Assembly (NCBI RefSeq): GCF_013911965.1
Contig: NZ_JACESE010000021.1
Span: 1 to 60,095, forward strand
Length of the DNA stretch: 60,095 bases
Origin: Phenylobacterium sp.
Lineage (GTDB): Bacteria > Pseudomonadota > Alphaproteobacteria > Caulobacterales > Caulobacteraceae
Direction of reading: 5' to 3'
Part shown: positions 1 to 8,671 of the stretch, one piece after another
Numbering within the stretch: position 1 is the stretch's first letter
Layout of the letters: the number at the start of each line of letters is the position of its first letter
The notes under the pieces: model-generated
Told to the model about the DNA's origin: nothing
What the model saw: the letters and a program-made list of their open reading frames with translations, nothing else
The model's database searches: none
Position numbers and translations under genes: made by a program

Positions 1-19
1 TCAGGTCGTAGCGCGCCAT
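1..19 (-). CDS. IS5-family transposase, 5' fragment cut by the window edge
   Basis: ATG at 19-17 on the minus strand followed by codons for A-R-Y-D-L, preceded by AAAGGAG at good spacing. The rest lies outside the window. The identical start occurs on the plus strand at 60076. Only the N-terminal motif supports the name. Confidence 0.5.
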
Positions 20-90
20 CTCAAGCTCCTTTCGGAAGCCTTGAATCAGCGTCGCCCTCAACCAGCAAGCTTTATGGGTTCAGAACCTAG
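1..90 (-). mobile_element. End of an IS5-like insertion sequence (left copy)
   Basis: These 90 bases are an exact reverse complement of 60005-60094 at the other end of the window. They hold the terminal region of an insertion sequence, a ribosome binding site (AAAGGAG on the minus strand) and the first codons of an outward-pointing transposase beginning MARYDL, a start typical of IS5-family transposases. The identity stops just after CTAG (87-90). CTAG also bounds the other copy, so it may be the target site. The family call rests on six residues, so it is tentative. Confidence 0.65.
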
Positions 91-111
91 ACCGGACCTG
101 ACCCGCGGAAA

Positions 112-146
112 GGCCGGAGGCGACGCCAGCGCCTCCGGCCCTTTTT
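112..146. terminator. Intrinsic terminator downstream of ackA
   Basis: An 11-bp perfect stem (112-122 with 130-140, GGCCGGAGGCG/CGCCTCCGGCC) and a 7-base loop. On the minus strand it lies 20 bases past the ackA stop and is followed by TTTCC. On the plus strand it is followed by CTTTTTCGTTT, so it should also stop transcription coming out of the IS end. Probably bidirectional. Confidence 0.7.
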
Positions 147-160
147 CGTTTGTGCGAGCG

Positions 161-1333
161 TCAGTCGAGCAGGCTCGCGGCCGCCCGGGCCAGGACGATC
201 TGTTCGTCCGTGGCGATCACCTCGGCCACGACCCCCGATCCCGGCCTGCTGACGACCCCCGCGCCGGCCGCATTGGCCGCCTCGTCGAGGTCGCAGCCCA
301 GCCAGGCGCAGCGGCGCAGCACCTCGGCGCGCACCGCCGGCGCGTTCTCGCCCACGCCCGCCGTGAAGACGATGCGGTCGACCCCGCCCAGATCGGCGGC
401 CAGGCGGCCGATCTCCTCGGCGACGCGATAGGCGAACAGGTCGAGCGCCTCCCGGGCCTCCGGCCGCTCGCTGTCCAGCAGGACCTGAACATCGCCGCTC
501 TCTCCCGACACGCCCAGCAGTCCGGAACGGCGGTAGAGCAGGTCCGTCAGATCGGCGGCGGAGAATCCCCTGGCTTCCATCAGGTAGAGGAGCACGCCCG
601 GATCCAGCGATCCCGAGCGGGTGCCCATGGGCGGACCGTCCAGGGCGGAGAAGCCCATGGTGGTGGCGCGGCTCTTCCCCTCCGACAGAGCGCAGAGCGA
701 GACCCCGCTGCCCAGATGGGCGACGATGACGCGCCCGCCCGCCGACGGGCCGTGGCGCTCACGCAGGGTTCCCGCGATGTAGTCGTAGGACAGGCCATGG
801 AAGCCGTAGGCCAGGACGCCCTCCTCCGTCAGTGCGCGCGGCAGGGCGTAGAGTCGCGCCAGCCTCGGCTGATCGGCGTGGAAGGCGGTGTCGAAGGCGC
901 CGACCTGGACGGCGTCCGGAAAGGCCGCGCGGGCGGCGGCCACCGCCTGCAGATTGAACGGCTGATGCAGCGGCGCCAGGGGACAGAGACTGCGGAGCTG
1001 TTCCAGGGCGGCGTCGTCCAGCCGCGCGGGCCCGCGGAACGCCAGGCCGCCATGCACGATACGGTGCCCCACGACGTCGGGCGCTTCGCCGGAGTCGGCG
1101 AACAGACGCAGCAGGCGCGTGAGGGCGGCCTCCACCGAACCATCTGCGGACGCCCAGGCCTCGTCGGCGAGGACCGCGCCGGACGCGTCGGTGATCCGCA
1201 GATGCGGCTGATGGGGCAGACGTGTGACGGCGCCGTTCAGCTGAAGGCGCGGCGTCCGCTCCGATCCGAGGGCGTAGACGCCGAATTTCAGGCTCGAGGA
1301 CCCGGCGTTGAGGACGAGAATCCGGCGGCTCAT
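161..1333 (-). CDS. ackA: Acetate kinase
   Basis: 390 residues, the usual length for acetate kinase (ATP + acetate <-> ADP + acetyl phosphate, cytoplasmic). Visible family motifs: N-terminal phosphate-1 loop LNAGSSSLK (residues 8-16), GHRIVHGG (89-96) with the substrate arginine, FDTAFH with the catalytic Asp near 148, YGFHG (177-181), HLGSG (206-210) and a C-terminal FTAGVGENAPAVR segment. The ATG overlaps the stop of the phosphotransacetylase-like gene by 4 bases (ATGA), so the two are translationally coupled and form an acetyl-phosphate node between acetate and acetyl-CoA. It is followed by a terminator hairpin. Confidence 0.95.
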   Translation of the reverse strand: MSRRILVLNAGSSSLKFGVYALGSERTPRLQLNGAVTRLPHQPHLRITDASGAVLADEAWASADGSVEAALTRLLRLFADSGEAPDVVGHRIVHGGLAFRGPARLDDAALEQLRSLCPLAPLHQPFNLQAVAAARAAFPDAVQVGAFDTAFHADQPRLARLYALPRALTEEGVLAYGFHGLSYDYIAGTLRERHGPSAGGRVIVAHLGSGVSLCALSEGKSRATTMGFSALDGPPMGTRSGSLDPGVLLYLMEARGFSAADLTDLLYRRSGLLGVSGESGDVQVLLDSERPEAREALDLFAYRVAEEIGRLAADLGGVDRIVFTAGVGENAPAVRAEVLRRCAWLGCDLDEAANAAGAGVVSRPGSGVVAEVIATDEQIVLARAAASLLD

Positions 1334-2328
1334 TTGGCCGGCTTCGAGCGTTCAGCCTGGGCCACCAGAAGGGCCACTGCGCAGGAGGCGAGCCGCGAGA
1401 GGACGCCGTCGGAGCGGCTGGTCAGCATGATCGGCACCTTCGCGCCCATGACGATGCCGGCCGACTGGGCGCGGGCCAGGTAGAAGAGCTGCTTGGCCAG
1501 CATGTTGCCGGACTCGATGTCGGGCACGATCAGGATGTCGGCGTCGCCGGCGACCTCGGAGACGATGTGCTTGGTCTGCGCCGCCTCCTTGGAAATGGCG
1601 TTGTCGAAGGCGAGCGGGCCGTCCAGCACGCCGCCGACGATCTGGCGCCGGTCAGCCATCTTGCACAGGGCCGCCGCATCGAGGGTTGCGGCCATCTTCG
1701 GGTTCACGGTTTCCACCGCGGCCAGGATGGCCACCTTCGGCCGATCGACCTTCATGGCGCGCGCGCAGTCGATGGCGTTCTGGACGATGTCGGCCTTGGT
1801 CGCGAGATCCGGGGCGATGTTGATCGCCGCGTCCGACACGAGCAGCGGCTTGGGATAGGTCGGCACGTCCAGGATGAAGACGTGGCTCATGCGCCGGTCG
1901 GTTCGCAGGCCGCAGGCCGCGCTGACGGCCGCCTCCAGCAACTCGTCGGTGTGGAGCGCGCCTTTCATGATGGCGGAAACCTGTCCGTCGCGCGCCAGTT
2001 CGCAGGCCCGCGCGGCGGCGGCGTGGCTGTGGGGCGCGTCGACGACCTCGAAGTCCGAGATGTCGAGGCCGGCCCCTTCGGCCGCTTTGCGGATCCGCGC
2101 CTGCGGCCCCACGAGGACCGGCACGATCAGGTGCGCCGCTGCGGCCTCCACCGCGCCGGAGAGGGACAGCTCGTCCACGGGATGAACGACGGCGGTGCGG
2201 ACGGGGTCCGGCTCGACGGCGAGGGCCAGCAGGCGCTCCAGCTGCGAGCCGGGCGCGGCGGTTTCGTGCGGTGGGGACGGCAAGTCGTCGGCCTCCTGGT
2301 CGGATGGTCGGGCGGCGGAGATTGTCAC
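1330..2328 (-). CDS. Phosphate acetyl/butyryltransferase family enzyme
   Basis: 332 residues of the Pta/Ptb fold, expected to exchange acetyl (or another acyl) between CoA and phosphate in the cytoplasm. It is Ptb-sized and lacks the extra N-terminal domains of long Pta proteins. Family features seen: VGP near residue 75, the KG-LHTDELL segment, and the C-terminal LTSRSDG loop. The start is GTG at 2328, chosen because no ATG fits the family start, with about 25 poorly conserved residues before the domain. Coupled to ackA by a 4-base overlap, so acetate <-> acetyl-CoA is the natural pathway. Whether acetyl or a longer acyl is preferred cannot be read from sequence. Confidence 0.88.
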   Translation of the reverse strand: MTISAARPSDQEADDLPSPPHETAAPGSQLERLLALAVEPDPVRTAVVHPVDELSLSGAVEAAAAHLIVPVLVGPQARIRKAAEGAGLDISDFEVVDAPHSHAAAARACELARDGQVSAIMKGALHTDELLEAAVSAACGLRTDRRMSHVFILDVPTYPKPLLVSDAAINIAPDLATKADIVQNAIDCARAMKVDRPKVAILAAVETVNPKMAATLDAAALCKMADRRQIVGGVLDGPLAFDNAISKEAAQTKHIVSEVAGDADILIVPDIESGNMLAKQLFYLARAQSAGIVMGAKVPIMLTSRSDGVLSRLASCAVALLVAQAERSKPAK

Positions 2329-2361
2329 GTCCGCAGGCGGCCGCCCACTCCGGTCCGCCCC

Positions 2362-2820
2362 TTAAGCCTTCTCCTCGCCCTCGCCATAACCGAGATCGTC
2401 CAGATCCTCGTCGCTGACCCGGCTGGACTCGTAGCGGGCGATGTCGGCGCGGTCGGTTCCCGGCGCCTGGTCCATGTCGCCGGCGTCGAGCAGGGAAACC
2501 TCGTCCTCGTCTTCCGCCACGGGCGCCCCGCGCTCTGCGGCCCGGACCGGCGGATCGTCGTCGCCGGTCACCGAGAAGCCGTCGAGTCCCTCGCGCTCGA
2601 GCGCGACGATCTCCTCGTCGTCGAGTTGCTCGGCGATCAGGCCGGCGTCGTCGTCGGCGTCCCCCTGGGCGGACGTCTCGTCCCGCACGTCGGGAATGTT
2701 CTCGAAGGTGCGCATCTCGGCCGGCGGCACGTCGTCGCCGGCGCCGATGACATTGTCCTCGTCCAGGGTCTCGGCCTGGTCCTGGGCTTCCACTTCGGTC
2801 TGTTCAGGGCGGATGGCCAT
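2362..2820 (-). CDS. Small acidic hypothetical protein
   Basis: 152 residues starting MAIRPEQTEV. The frame is open further upstream, but this ATG has a good ribosome binding site (GAGAGGAGAG) and the composition changes there. The protein is extremely rich in Asp and Glu, especially residues 50-110 and the C-terminal tail, with no signal peptide, membrane segment or recognisable domain; probably largely disordered. It lies 33 bases upstream of the phosphotransacetylase gene on the same strand and divergent from the beta-oxidation operon. I do not recognise the family. Confidence 0.65.
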   Translation of the reverse strand: MAIRPEQTEVEAQDQAETLDEDNVIGAGDDVPPAEMRTFENIPDVRDETSAQGDADDDAGLIAEQLDDEEIVALEREGLDGFSVTGDDDPPVRAAERGAPVAEDEDEVSLLDAGDMDQAPGTDRADIARYESSRVSDEDLDDLGYGEGEEKA

Positions 2821-3006
2821 CCGGGACTCTCCTCTCTCAATCTGTGCGAGAGGGAACACGCCCAAGGCCGCGCCGTTCGAGCTTGGCCGCAGATTTTCCG
2901 CCCTGATCTGTCTCAAGGCCAAGCTCACGTCGATCTGACCGGAATCTATGGACCCAAAGGCCTCTGAAGGCGTTGGGCGGAGGAAGCCGAACAAAAGAGG
3001 TGTTGC

Positions 3007-5259
3007 ATGGCCGGGTCATCCTTGCGCCGCGACTTTGTCACGCGGCCCATCTACCACATGGCCAAGGGCGTCCTGCCCGAGATGTCCGACACCGAGGCCG
3101 AGGCCATCGCCGCCGGCGACGTCTGGTGGGATGCGGCCCTGTTCACGGGCGATCCGGACTGGTCCCAGTTCCTGGACATCCCGCCGGCCAAGCTGACGCC
3201 CGAGGAGCGGGCCTTCATCGACGGGCCGGTCGAGCAGCTGTGCGCCATGCTCGACGACTGGAAGATCACCTGGGAAGAGCGCGACCTGCCGGCGGAGGCC
3301 TGGGACTTCATCAAGCGCGAGCGCTTCTTCGGGATGATCATCCCCAAGGAATTCGGCGGTTTGGGCTTCACCCCTTACGCACACTCCGAAGTGGTGCGGA
3401 AGATCTCCACCCGTTCCGTGACGGCCGCCGTCACGGTGATGGTGCCCAACTCCCTGGGCCCGGGCGAGCTTCTCCTGCAGTTCGGCACGGACGAGCAGAA
3501 GCAGCACTGGCTGCCGCGTCTCGCCGACGGACGCGAAATCCCCGCCTTCGGACTGACCAGTCCCGAGGCCGGCTCGGACGCCGCGGCCATGACCGACACC
3601 GGGGTCGTCTGCGAAGAGGAGCGCGACGGGCGGAAGGTGCTGGGCCTGCGGCTGAACTGGCACAAGCGCTACATCACCCTCGGCCCCATCTGCACCGTGC
3701 TCGGCCTGGCCGTGAAGGTGAAGGATCCCGAGGGTCTGCTCGGCGGAGGCGAGGACCTGGGCATCACCGTGGTGCTGGTTCCGACCGACACGAAGGGCGT
3801 GGAGATCGGCCGGCGGCACCTGCCCTCCATGCAGGCCTTCCAGAACGGGCCGAACTGGGGAAACGACGTCTTCGTGCCGCTGGACGCCATTCTCGGCGGG
3901 CGCGAGCAGATCGGCAAAGGCTGGATGATGCTGAACGCGGCGCTGGCCGCCGGCCGGGGCATCTCCCTCCCCTCGCTTTCGGCCGCCGGCGCGGCGATGG
4001 CGGCAAGGACGACCGGCGCCTATGCGCGGGTGCGCACCCAGTTCCGCATCCCGATCGGCGAGTTCGAAGGCGTCCAGGAGCGGCTCGCCCGCATCGCGGC
4101 CAACGCCTACCAGCTCGACGCCGCCCGCCGCTTCACCTGCGCCGGCCTCGCCCTCGGCCACCATCCGTCGGTCGTGTCCGCGATCATGAAGAACGGCGCC
4201 ACCGAACGCATGCGCATCGCCGCCAACGACGCCATGGACGTCCATGCGGGCAAGGCGGTGATCGACGGGCCGAAGAACTACATGGGCAACTTCTACCGCT
4301 CGGTGCCGGTCGGCATCACGGTGGAGGGCGCCAACATCCTGACCCGCAGCCTGATCGTCTTCGGCCAGGGCGCCATCCGCGCCCACCCCTTCATCCTGAA
4401 GGAGATGGAGGCCCTGGCGGACGAGGACACGAAGAGGGGCCTCGAAGCGTTCGACGTCGCCGTCTGGGCCCATGCGGGCCACATCCTGCGGACGGCGAAG
4501 AACGCCTTCGTCCGCTCCTGGAGCGACGGCATGCTGGGCCCGGCGCCGGAGACGGGCCCGACGCGGCGCTACTACCGCAAGCTCAGCCGGTATGCGGCCA
4601 GCTTCGCCCTGGCCTCCGACGCGGCCCTGTTGACCATCGGCGGCTCCCTGAAGCGCAGGGAGATGCTGTCGGCCCGCTTCGGCGACATCCTGTCCGAGCT
4701 CTACATGCTCTGCGCGGTGCTCAAGCGCTGGGAAGAGGACGGCCGCCAGGAAGCGGACCTGCCGCTGGTCGAATGGATCATGCAGGACGGCTTCCTGACC
4801 ATCGAGCGCAGGATGAAGGAGATCCTGGACAACTTCCCCAGCCGGCCCGTCGCCTGGCTGCTGCAGATCTTCGTCCTTCCCTTCGGGGTCGTACGGCGCG
4901 GTCCGAGCGACCGCGTCACCCGGCAGTGCGCGCGGCTCATCATGGAGCCCTCCGCCACCCGCGATCGCCTGACCGAGGACGTCTACATCGGCGGCGGGGA
5001 TGACGCGGTGGCCGAGCTCGAGCGGGCGCTGGAGCTCGTCGTGGAGACGCAGCCGATCCGCGATCGTCTCAAGAAGCTGCGGATCCGCGATCCGAAGGAC
5101 GCCTGGGATCAGGGCCTGATCAGCAAGGCCGATCACGAGCGCCTTCTGGAAGCGGACGCCGCCGTGGCCAAGGTGGTGGCCGTCGACGACTTCTCGCCTG
5201 AAGAACTCACCGGCCGCGCCATCCCCGCGGGACGCGCCCATGCCGAGGCCGCCGAATGA
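3007..5259 (+). CDS. fadE: FadE-type acyl-CoA dehydrogenase
   Basis: 750 residues, close to the long FadE class of acyl-CoA dehydrogenases with an extra C-terminal domain (DUF1974), and unlike the ~380-residue mitochondrial type. It should catalyse the first, FAD-dependent step of beta-oxidation. Visible: middle-domain segment FGLTSPEAGSDAA (near 180), FGMIIPKEFGG (near 110), and the acyl-binding/FAD domain through FGQGAIRAHPF (near 455). The ATG is preceded by AGAGG. It overlaps the thiolase start by 4 bases (ATGA), so it heads a four-gene beta-oxidation operon. A 186-base gap upstream separates it from the divergent acidic-protein gene and must hold both promoters. Confidence 0.92.
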   Translation: MAGSSLRRDFVTRPIYHMAKGVLPEMSDTEAEAIAAGDVWWDAALFTGDPDWSQFLDIPPAKLTPEERAFIDGPVEQLCAMLDDWKITWEERDLPAEAWDFIKRERFFGMIIPKEFGGLGFTPYAHSEVVRKISTRSVTAAVTVMVPNSLGPGELLLQFGTDEQKQHWLPRLADGREIPAFGLTSPEAGSDAAAMTDTGVVCEEERDGRKVLGLRLNWHKRYITLGPICTVLGLAVKVKDPEGLLGGGEDLGITVVLVPTDTKGVEIGRRHLPSMQAFQNGPNWGNDVFVPLDAILGGREQIGKGWMMLNAALAAGRGISLPSLSAAGAAMAARTTGAYARVRTQFRIPIGEFEGVQERLARIAANAYQLDAARRFTCAGLALGHHPSVVSAIMKNGATERMRIAANDAMDVHAGKAVIDGPKNYMGNFYRSVPVGITVEGANILTRSLIVFGQGAIRAHPFILKEMEALADEDTKRGLEAFDVAVWAHAGHILRTAKNAFVRSWSDGMLGPAPETGPTRRYYRKLSRYAASFALASDAALLTIGGSLKRREMLSARFGDILSELYMLCAVLKRWEEDGRQEADLPLVEWIMQDGFLTIERRMKEILDNFPSRPVAWLLQIFVLPFGVVRRGPSDRVTRQCARLIMEPSATRDRLTEDVYIGGGDDAVAELERALELVVETQPIRDRLKKLRIRDPKDAWDQGLISKADHERLLEADAAVAKVVAVDDFSPEELTGRAIPAGRAHAEAAE

Positions 5260-6539
5260 GCCGGCCGGTCTATATCGTCGACGGCGCCCGCACGCCCTTC
5301 ATCAAGGCGCGCGGCAAGCCCGGCCCCTTCACGCCTGTGGACCTGGCCGTGCAGTGCGGCCGCCCTCTCCTCCTGCGCCAGCCATTCGCGCCCGACGCCT
5401 TCGACCAGGTGATCCTGGGCTGCGTGAACGTGGTGGCCGACGAGATGAATCCGGCCCGCGTGGCGGCCCTGCGGCTCGGCATGGGCGAGGCCATGGTGGC
5501 CTTCACGGTGCAGATCAACTGCGGCTCGGGCATGCAGTCGATCGACACCGCCTTCCGCTACATCCAGGACGGCACGGCCGACCTGATCCTGGCCGGCGGG
5601 GCGGAATCGCTCAGCCACGCCCCGCTCGTCCTGCGTCAGAGCGCCACCGAATGGTTCGCCGAGCTGAACGGCGCGCGCAGCCCCATGGCGCGGGCCAAGG
5701 CGGCGCTGGGGTTCAGGGCGGAGTTCCTGTCGCCGGTCATCGGCCTGGAACGCGGGCTCACCGACCCCATCACCGACCTCAACATGGGCCAGACGGCCGA
5801 GGTGCTGGCCCAGGTCTTCGACATCTCGCGGCATGAGGCCGACGTCTACGCCTCCGAGAGCCAGCTGCGCACCGCCCGCGCCCAGCGCGAAGGATGGTTC
5901 GAGGGGGAGCTGGAGCCCGCCTTCGCGCCCGATGGCGAACTCTACGACAAGGACGATGGCGTCCGGCCGGATTCCAGCCCCGACAAGCTCGCCAAGCTGA
6001 AGCCGGCCTTCGAGCCGCCCTGGGGCAAGGTGACGGCCGGCAATTCGTCTCAGATCACCGACGGCGCGACCTGGGTGATCCTCGCCTCGGAGGAGGCGGT
6101 GAAGGAACACGGCCTGACGCCGCTGGCCGAGATCGTCGACAGCCGCTGGGCCGCCCTCGATCCGCGGGTCATGGGTCTGGGCCCCGTCATGTGCGCCACG
6201 CCGCTGCTGCGCGCCCACGACATGACCCTCTCCGACGTCCCGATCTGGGAGCTGAACGAGGCCTTCGCCGCCCAGGTGCTGGCCTGCCTGCGGGCCTGGG
6301 ACGATGACGAATTCCGCCGGGAGGTTCTGGGACTGGAGGGCGACTTCGGCCAGATCGACCGCGAGCGGCTGAACGTGGACGGCGGCGCCATCGGCCTTGG
6401 CCATCCGGTCGGCGCCAGCGGGGCGCGGATCGTCCTGCATCTGGTCAACGCCATGCGCCGGCTGTCGCAGCCGCGAGGCGTGGCCACCGAATGCATCGGC
6501 GGCGGCCAGGGCGGCGCCATGTTGATCCAGGCGGTCTGA
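5256..6539 (+). CDS. Acetyl-CoA acyltransferase (beta-oxidation thiolase)
   Basis: 427 residues of the thiolase family, cleaving 3-ketoacyl-CoA with CoA to acetyl-CoA and a shortened acyl-CoA. Catalytic signatures are intact: the nucleophile Cys in INCGSGMQSID (near residue 90), NEAFAAQ, GLGHPVGASGAR with the active-site His, and the second Cys in ECIGGGQGGAM near the C terminus. The length and its place between fadE and the multifunctional enzyme favour the degradative FadA/FadI role over a biosynthetic PhaA role. It overlaps fadE by 4 bases; the next gene starts 11 bases after its stop. Confidence 0.93.
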   Translation: MSRPVYIVDGARTPFIKARGKPGPFTPVDLAVQCGRPLLLRQPFAPDAFDQVILGCVNVVADEMNPARVAALRLGMGEAMVAFTVQINCGSGMQSIDTAFRYIQDGTADLILAGGAESLSHAPLVLRQSATEWFAELNGARSPMARAKAALGFRAEFLSPVIGLERGLTDPITDLNMGQTAEVLAQVFDISRHEADVYASESQLRTARAQREGWFEGELEPAFAPDGELYDKDDGVRPDSSPDKLAKLKPAFEPPWGKVTAGNSSQITDGATWVILASEEAVKEHGLTPLAEIVDSRWAALDPRVMGLGPVMCATPLLRAHDMTLSDVPIWELNEAFAAQVLACLRAWDDDEFRREVLGLEGDFGQIDRERLNVDGGAIGLGHPVGASGARIVLHLVNAMRRLSQPRGVATECIGGGQGGAMLIQAV

Positions 6540-6550
6540 GGGAGGAACCG

Positions 6551-8671
6551 ATGACAGGTATCGTCTGGAAGACGTTGAAATCGCGGCAGATGGAGCTCGG
6601 CCCCGACGACGGGCGCGCCGGCCGCTGGAGGAACTGGCGCCTGTCGCGCGACGCCGACGGGATCGGCTGGCTGATCGCCGACCAGCCAGAGGCGAGCGCC
6701 AACACCATCTCCGAAGAGGTGCTGGAGGAACTCGACCAGGTCCTCGCCGAGGTGGAGCAGGATCCGCCGCGCGCCCTGGTCATCCGCTCGGCCAAGGCGA
6801 GCGGATTCTTCGCCGGGGCCGACGTGAAGGCCTTCGTCGGCGCCCGCGATCCTGCGGAGATCGAACAGCGCATGGGCCGCGCCCATCAGGTGGTCGACCG
6901 TCTGGCGGCGCTGACCGCCCCCACCGTGGCGGTCATCCATGGCTACGCGCTGGGCGGCGGGCTGGAGATCGCCCTGGCCTGCGACCATCGGATCCTGGCG
7001 GGCGACGAAGCGCGGCTCGGCTTTCCGGAGGTGCAGCTCGGCCTGCACCCGGGGCTCGGCGGCACGGCCCGCCTGCTCGACCTCATCGACCCGCTCGAAG
7101 GCATGCAGATGATGCTGACGGGCAAGACCATGCGGCCGGGTCAGGCGAAGGCGCTGGGCTTGGTCGACGCCGTCACCGAGGAACGTCATGTGCGGACGGC
7201 GGTGAAGGCCGTCGCCGACGGGGAGCTGAAGCCGAAGGTCAAGCCGCTCAACCGCCTGCGCAGCCAGGTCACCGAGCGCCTTTTCAGCGCCGACCTGCCC
7301 CGCCGCGCCGTGGCCGACCGCATGCGCGGCCAGGCGGCCAGGCAGGCGCCGCCCGAGCACTATCCGGCGCCCGGCGCCCTGGTCGACCTTTGGGAACGTC
7401 ACGGCGACGATCCGAAGGCCATGCGCAAGGCCGAGGTCGCCTCCTTTGCGCGGCTGATGGCGACTGACACGGCGCAGAACCTGATCCGCGTCTTCTTCCT
7501 CCGTGAAAAGATGAAGAAGATCACCGAAGTCTCAGATTCCGTTGCGAAACCTCGACACCTGCACGTCATCGGCGCCGGCGCCATGGGCGGGGATATCGCC
7601 GCCTGGGCCGCCTGGCACGGCCTGCGCGTGACCCTGGCCGACCTGAAGCCGGAGATCATCGCCATGGCCGTCGGCCGGGCCGCCGAACTCTATCCCAAGC
7701 TCGGCCACGACAGCGCCAAGACCCGCGACGCCCTGGACCGCCTGATCCCGGACGTGAAGGGCGAAGGCGTGCGCCACGCCGACCTGATCATCGAGGCTGC
7801 GCCGGAAAAGCTTGATCTGAAGAAGAAAATCTATGCCGGCCTCGAACCGAAGATGAAGCCGGGCGCGGTGCTGGCCACCAACACCTCCTCCATCCGCCTC
7901 GAAGCCCTGGCCGAGGGGCTGCATAGGCCCGAGCGCCTGATCGGCGTCCACTTCTTCAATCCGGTCTCCCGGATGCAGCTCGTCGAGCTGGTCACCCACG
8001 AGGGCGTCAGCGACGAGACCCTCGACGTGGCCAAGGCCTTCCTGGGCCAGATCGACCGTCTGCCGGCGCCGGTGAAGAGCGCGCCCGGCTTCCTCGTGAA
8101 CCGTGCGCTGACGCCCTACATGCTCGAAGCCATGGTCATGATGCAGGAGGGCCATGCGCCCGAGACCATCGACGCGGCCGCCGAGGCCTTCGGCATGCCC
8201 ATGGGGCCGGCGACGCTGGCCGACCAGGTGGGCCTCGACATCGGCATCGCCGTCGCCGACAGCCTGAAGGCCAATCTCGATAAGCCCCTGCCCGTGCCCC
8301 CGGACACCCTGCGCGGCAGGGTCGACCGCGGCGAGCTCGGCCGCAAGACCGGCAAAGGGATTTACGAGTGGAAGGGCAATGAGCCGGTCAAGGCCAGGTC
8401 CTTCGCCAAGCCCACCCAGGAGATGACCGACCGCCTCATCCTGCCGATGATCGACGCCTGCCTCGAATGCCTGCGCAAGGGCGTCGTGGAGGACGAGGAC
8501 GTGGCGGACGGCGCCATGATCTTCGGCGCCGGCTTCGCCCCCTTCCGCGGCGGCCCGATCCACTACGCCCGCACGCACGATCCGGCGGCCCTGAAGGCGA
8601 GGATGGAGGCGCTGGCCCGCACCCAGGGCGAGCGTTTCGCGCCCGATCCGGGCTGGGACCGGCTGACGTGA
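6551..8671 (+). CDS. fadJ: Multifunctional enoyl-CoA hydratase / 3-hydroxyacyl-CoA dehydrogenase
   Basis: 706 residues from the ATG at 6551, which has GGAGGAACC directly upstream; a longer open frame to the left would start inside the thiolase gene. The N-terminal crotonase domain has the oxyanion-hole GFFAGADVKAF and two catalytic Glu segments (GYALGGGLEIALACD and FPEVQLGLHPGLGG). The NAD-binding domain starts near 337 with GAGAMGG, followed by NTSSI and HFFNPVSRMQLVEL with the catalytic His. It performs the second and third steps of beta-oxidation. Whether it equals FadB or FadJ cannot be settled from sequence alone. Its stop overlaps the GTG of the next gene by 4 bases. Confidence 0.93.
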   Translation: MTGIVWKTLKSRQMELGPDDGRAGRWRNWRLSRDADGIGWLIADQPEASANTISEEVLEELDQVLAEVEQDPPRALVIRSAKASGFFAGADVKAFVGARDPAEIEQRMGRAHQVVDRLAALTAPTVAVIHGYALGGGLEIALACDHRILAGDEARLGFPEVQLGLHPGLGGTARLLDLIDPLEGMQMMLTGKTMRPGQAKALGLVDAVTEERHVRTAVKAVADGELKPKVKPLNRLRSQVTERLFSADLPRRAVADRMRGQAARQAPPEHYPAPGALVDLWERHGDDPKAMRKAEVASFARLMATDTAQNLIRVFFLREKMKKITEVSDSVAKPRHLHVIGAGAMGGDIAAWAAWHGLRVTLADLKPEIIAMAVGRAAELYPKLGHDSAKTRDALDRLIPDVKGEGVRHADLIIEAAPEKLDLKKKIYAGLEPKMKPGAVLATNTSSIRLEALAEGLHRPERLIGVHFFNPVSRMQLVELVTHEGVSDETLDVAKAFLGQIDRLPAPVKSAPGFLVNRALTPYMLEAMVMMQEGHAPETIDAAAEAFGMPMGPATLADQVGLDIGIAVADSLKANLDKPLPVPPDTLRGRVDRGELGRKTGKGIYEWKGNEPVKARSFAKPTQEMTDRLILPMIDACLECLRKGVVEDEDVADGAMIFGAGFAPFRGGPIHYARTHDPAALKARMEALARTQGERFAPDPGWDRLT

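Noticed and set aside
41-1483. A plus-strand frame across ackA whose first residues also occur near the right end of the window.
   Set aside because: The shared residues come from the inverted IS repeat, and the remainder is antisense to acetate kinase.
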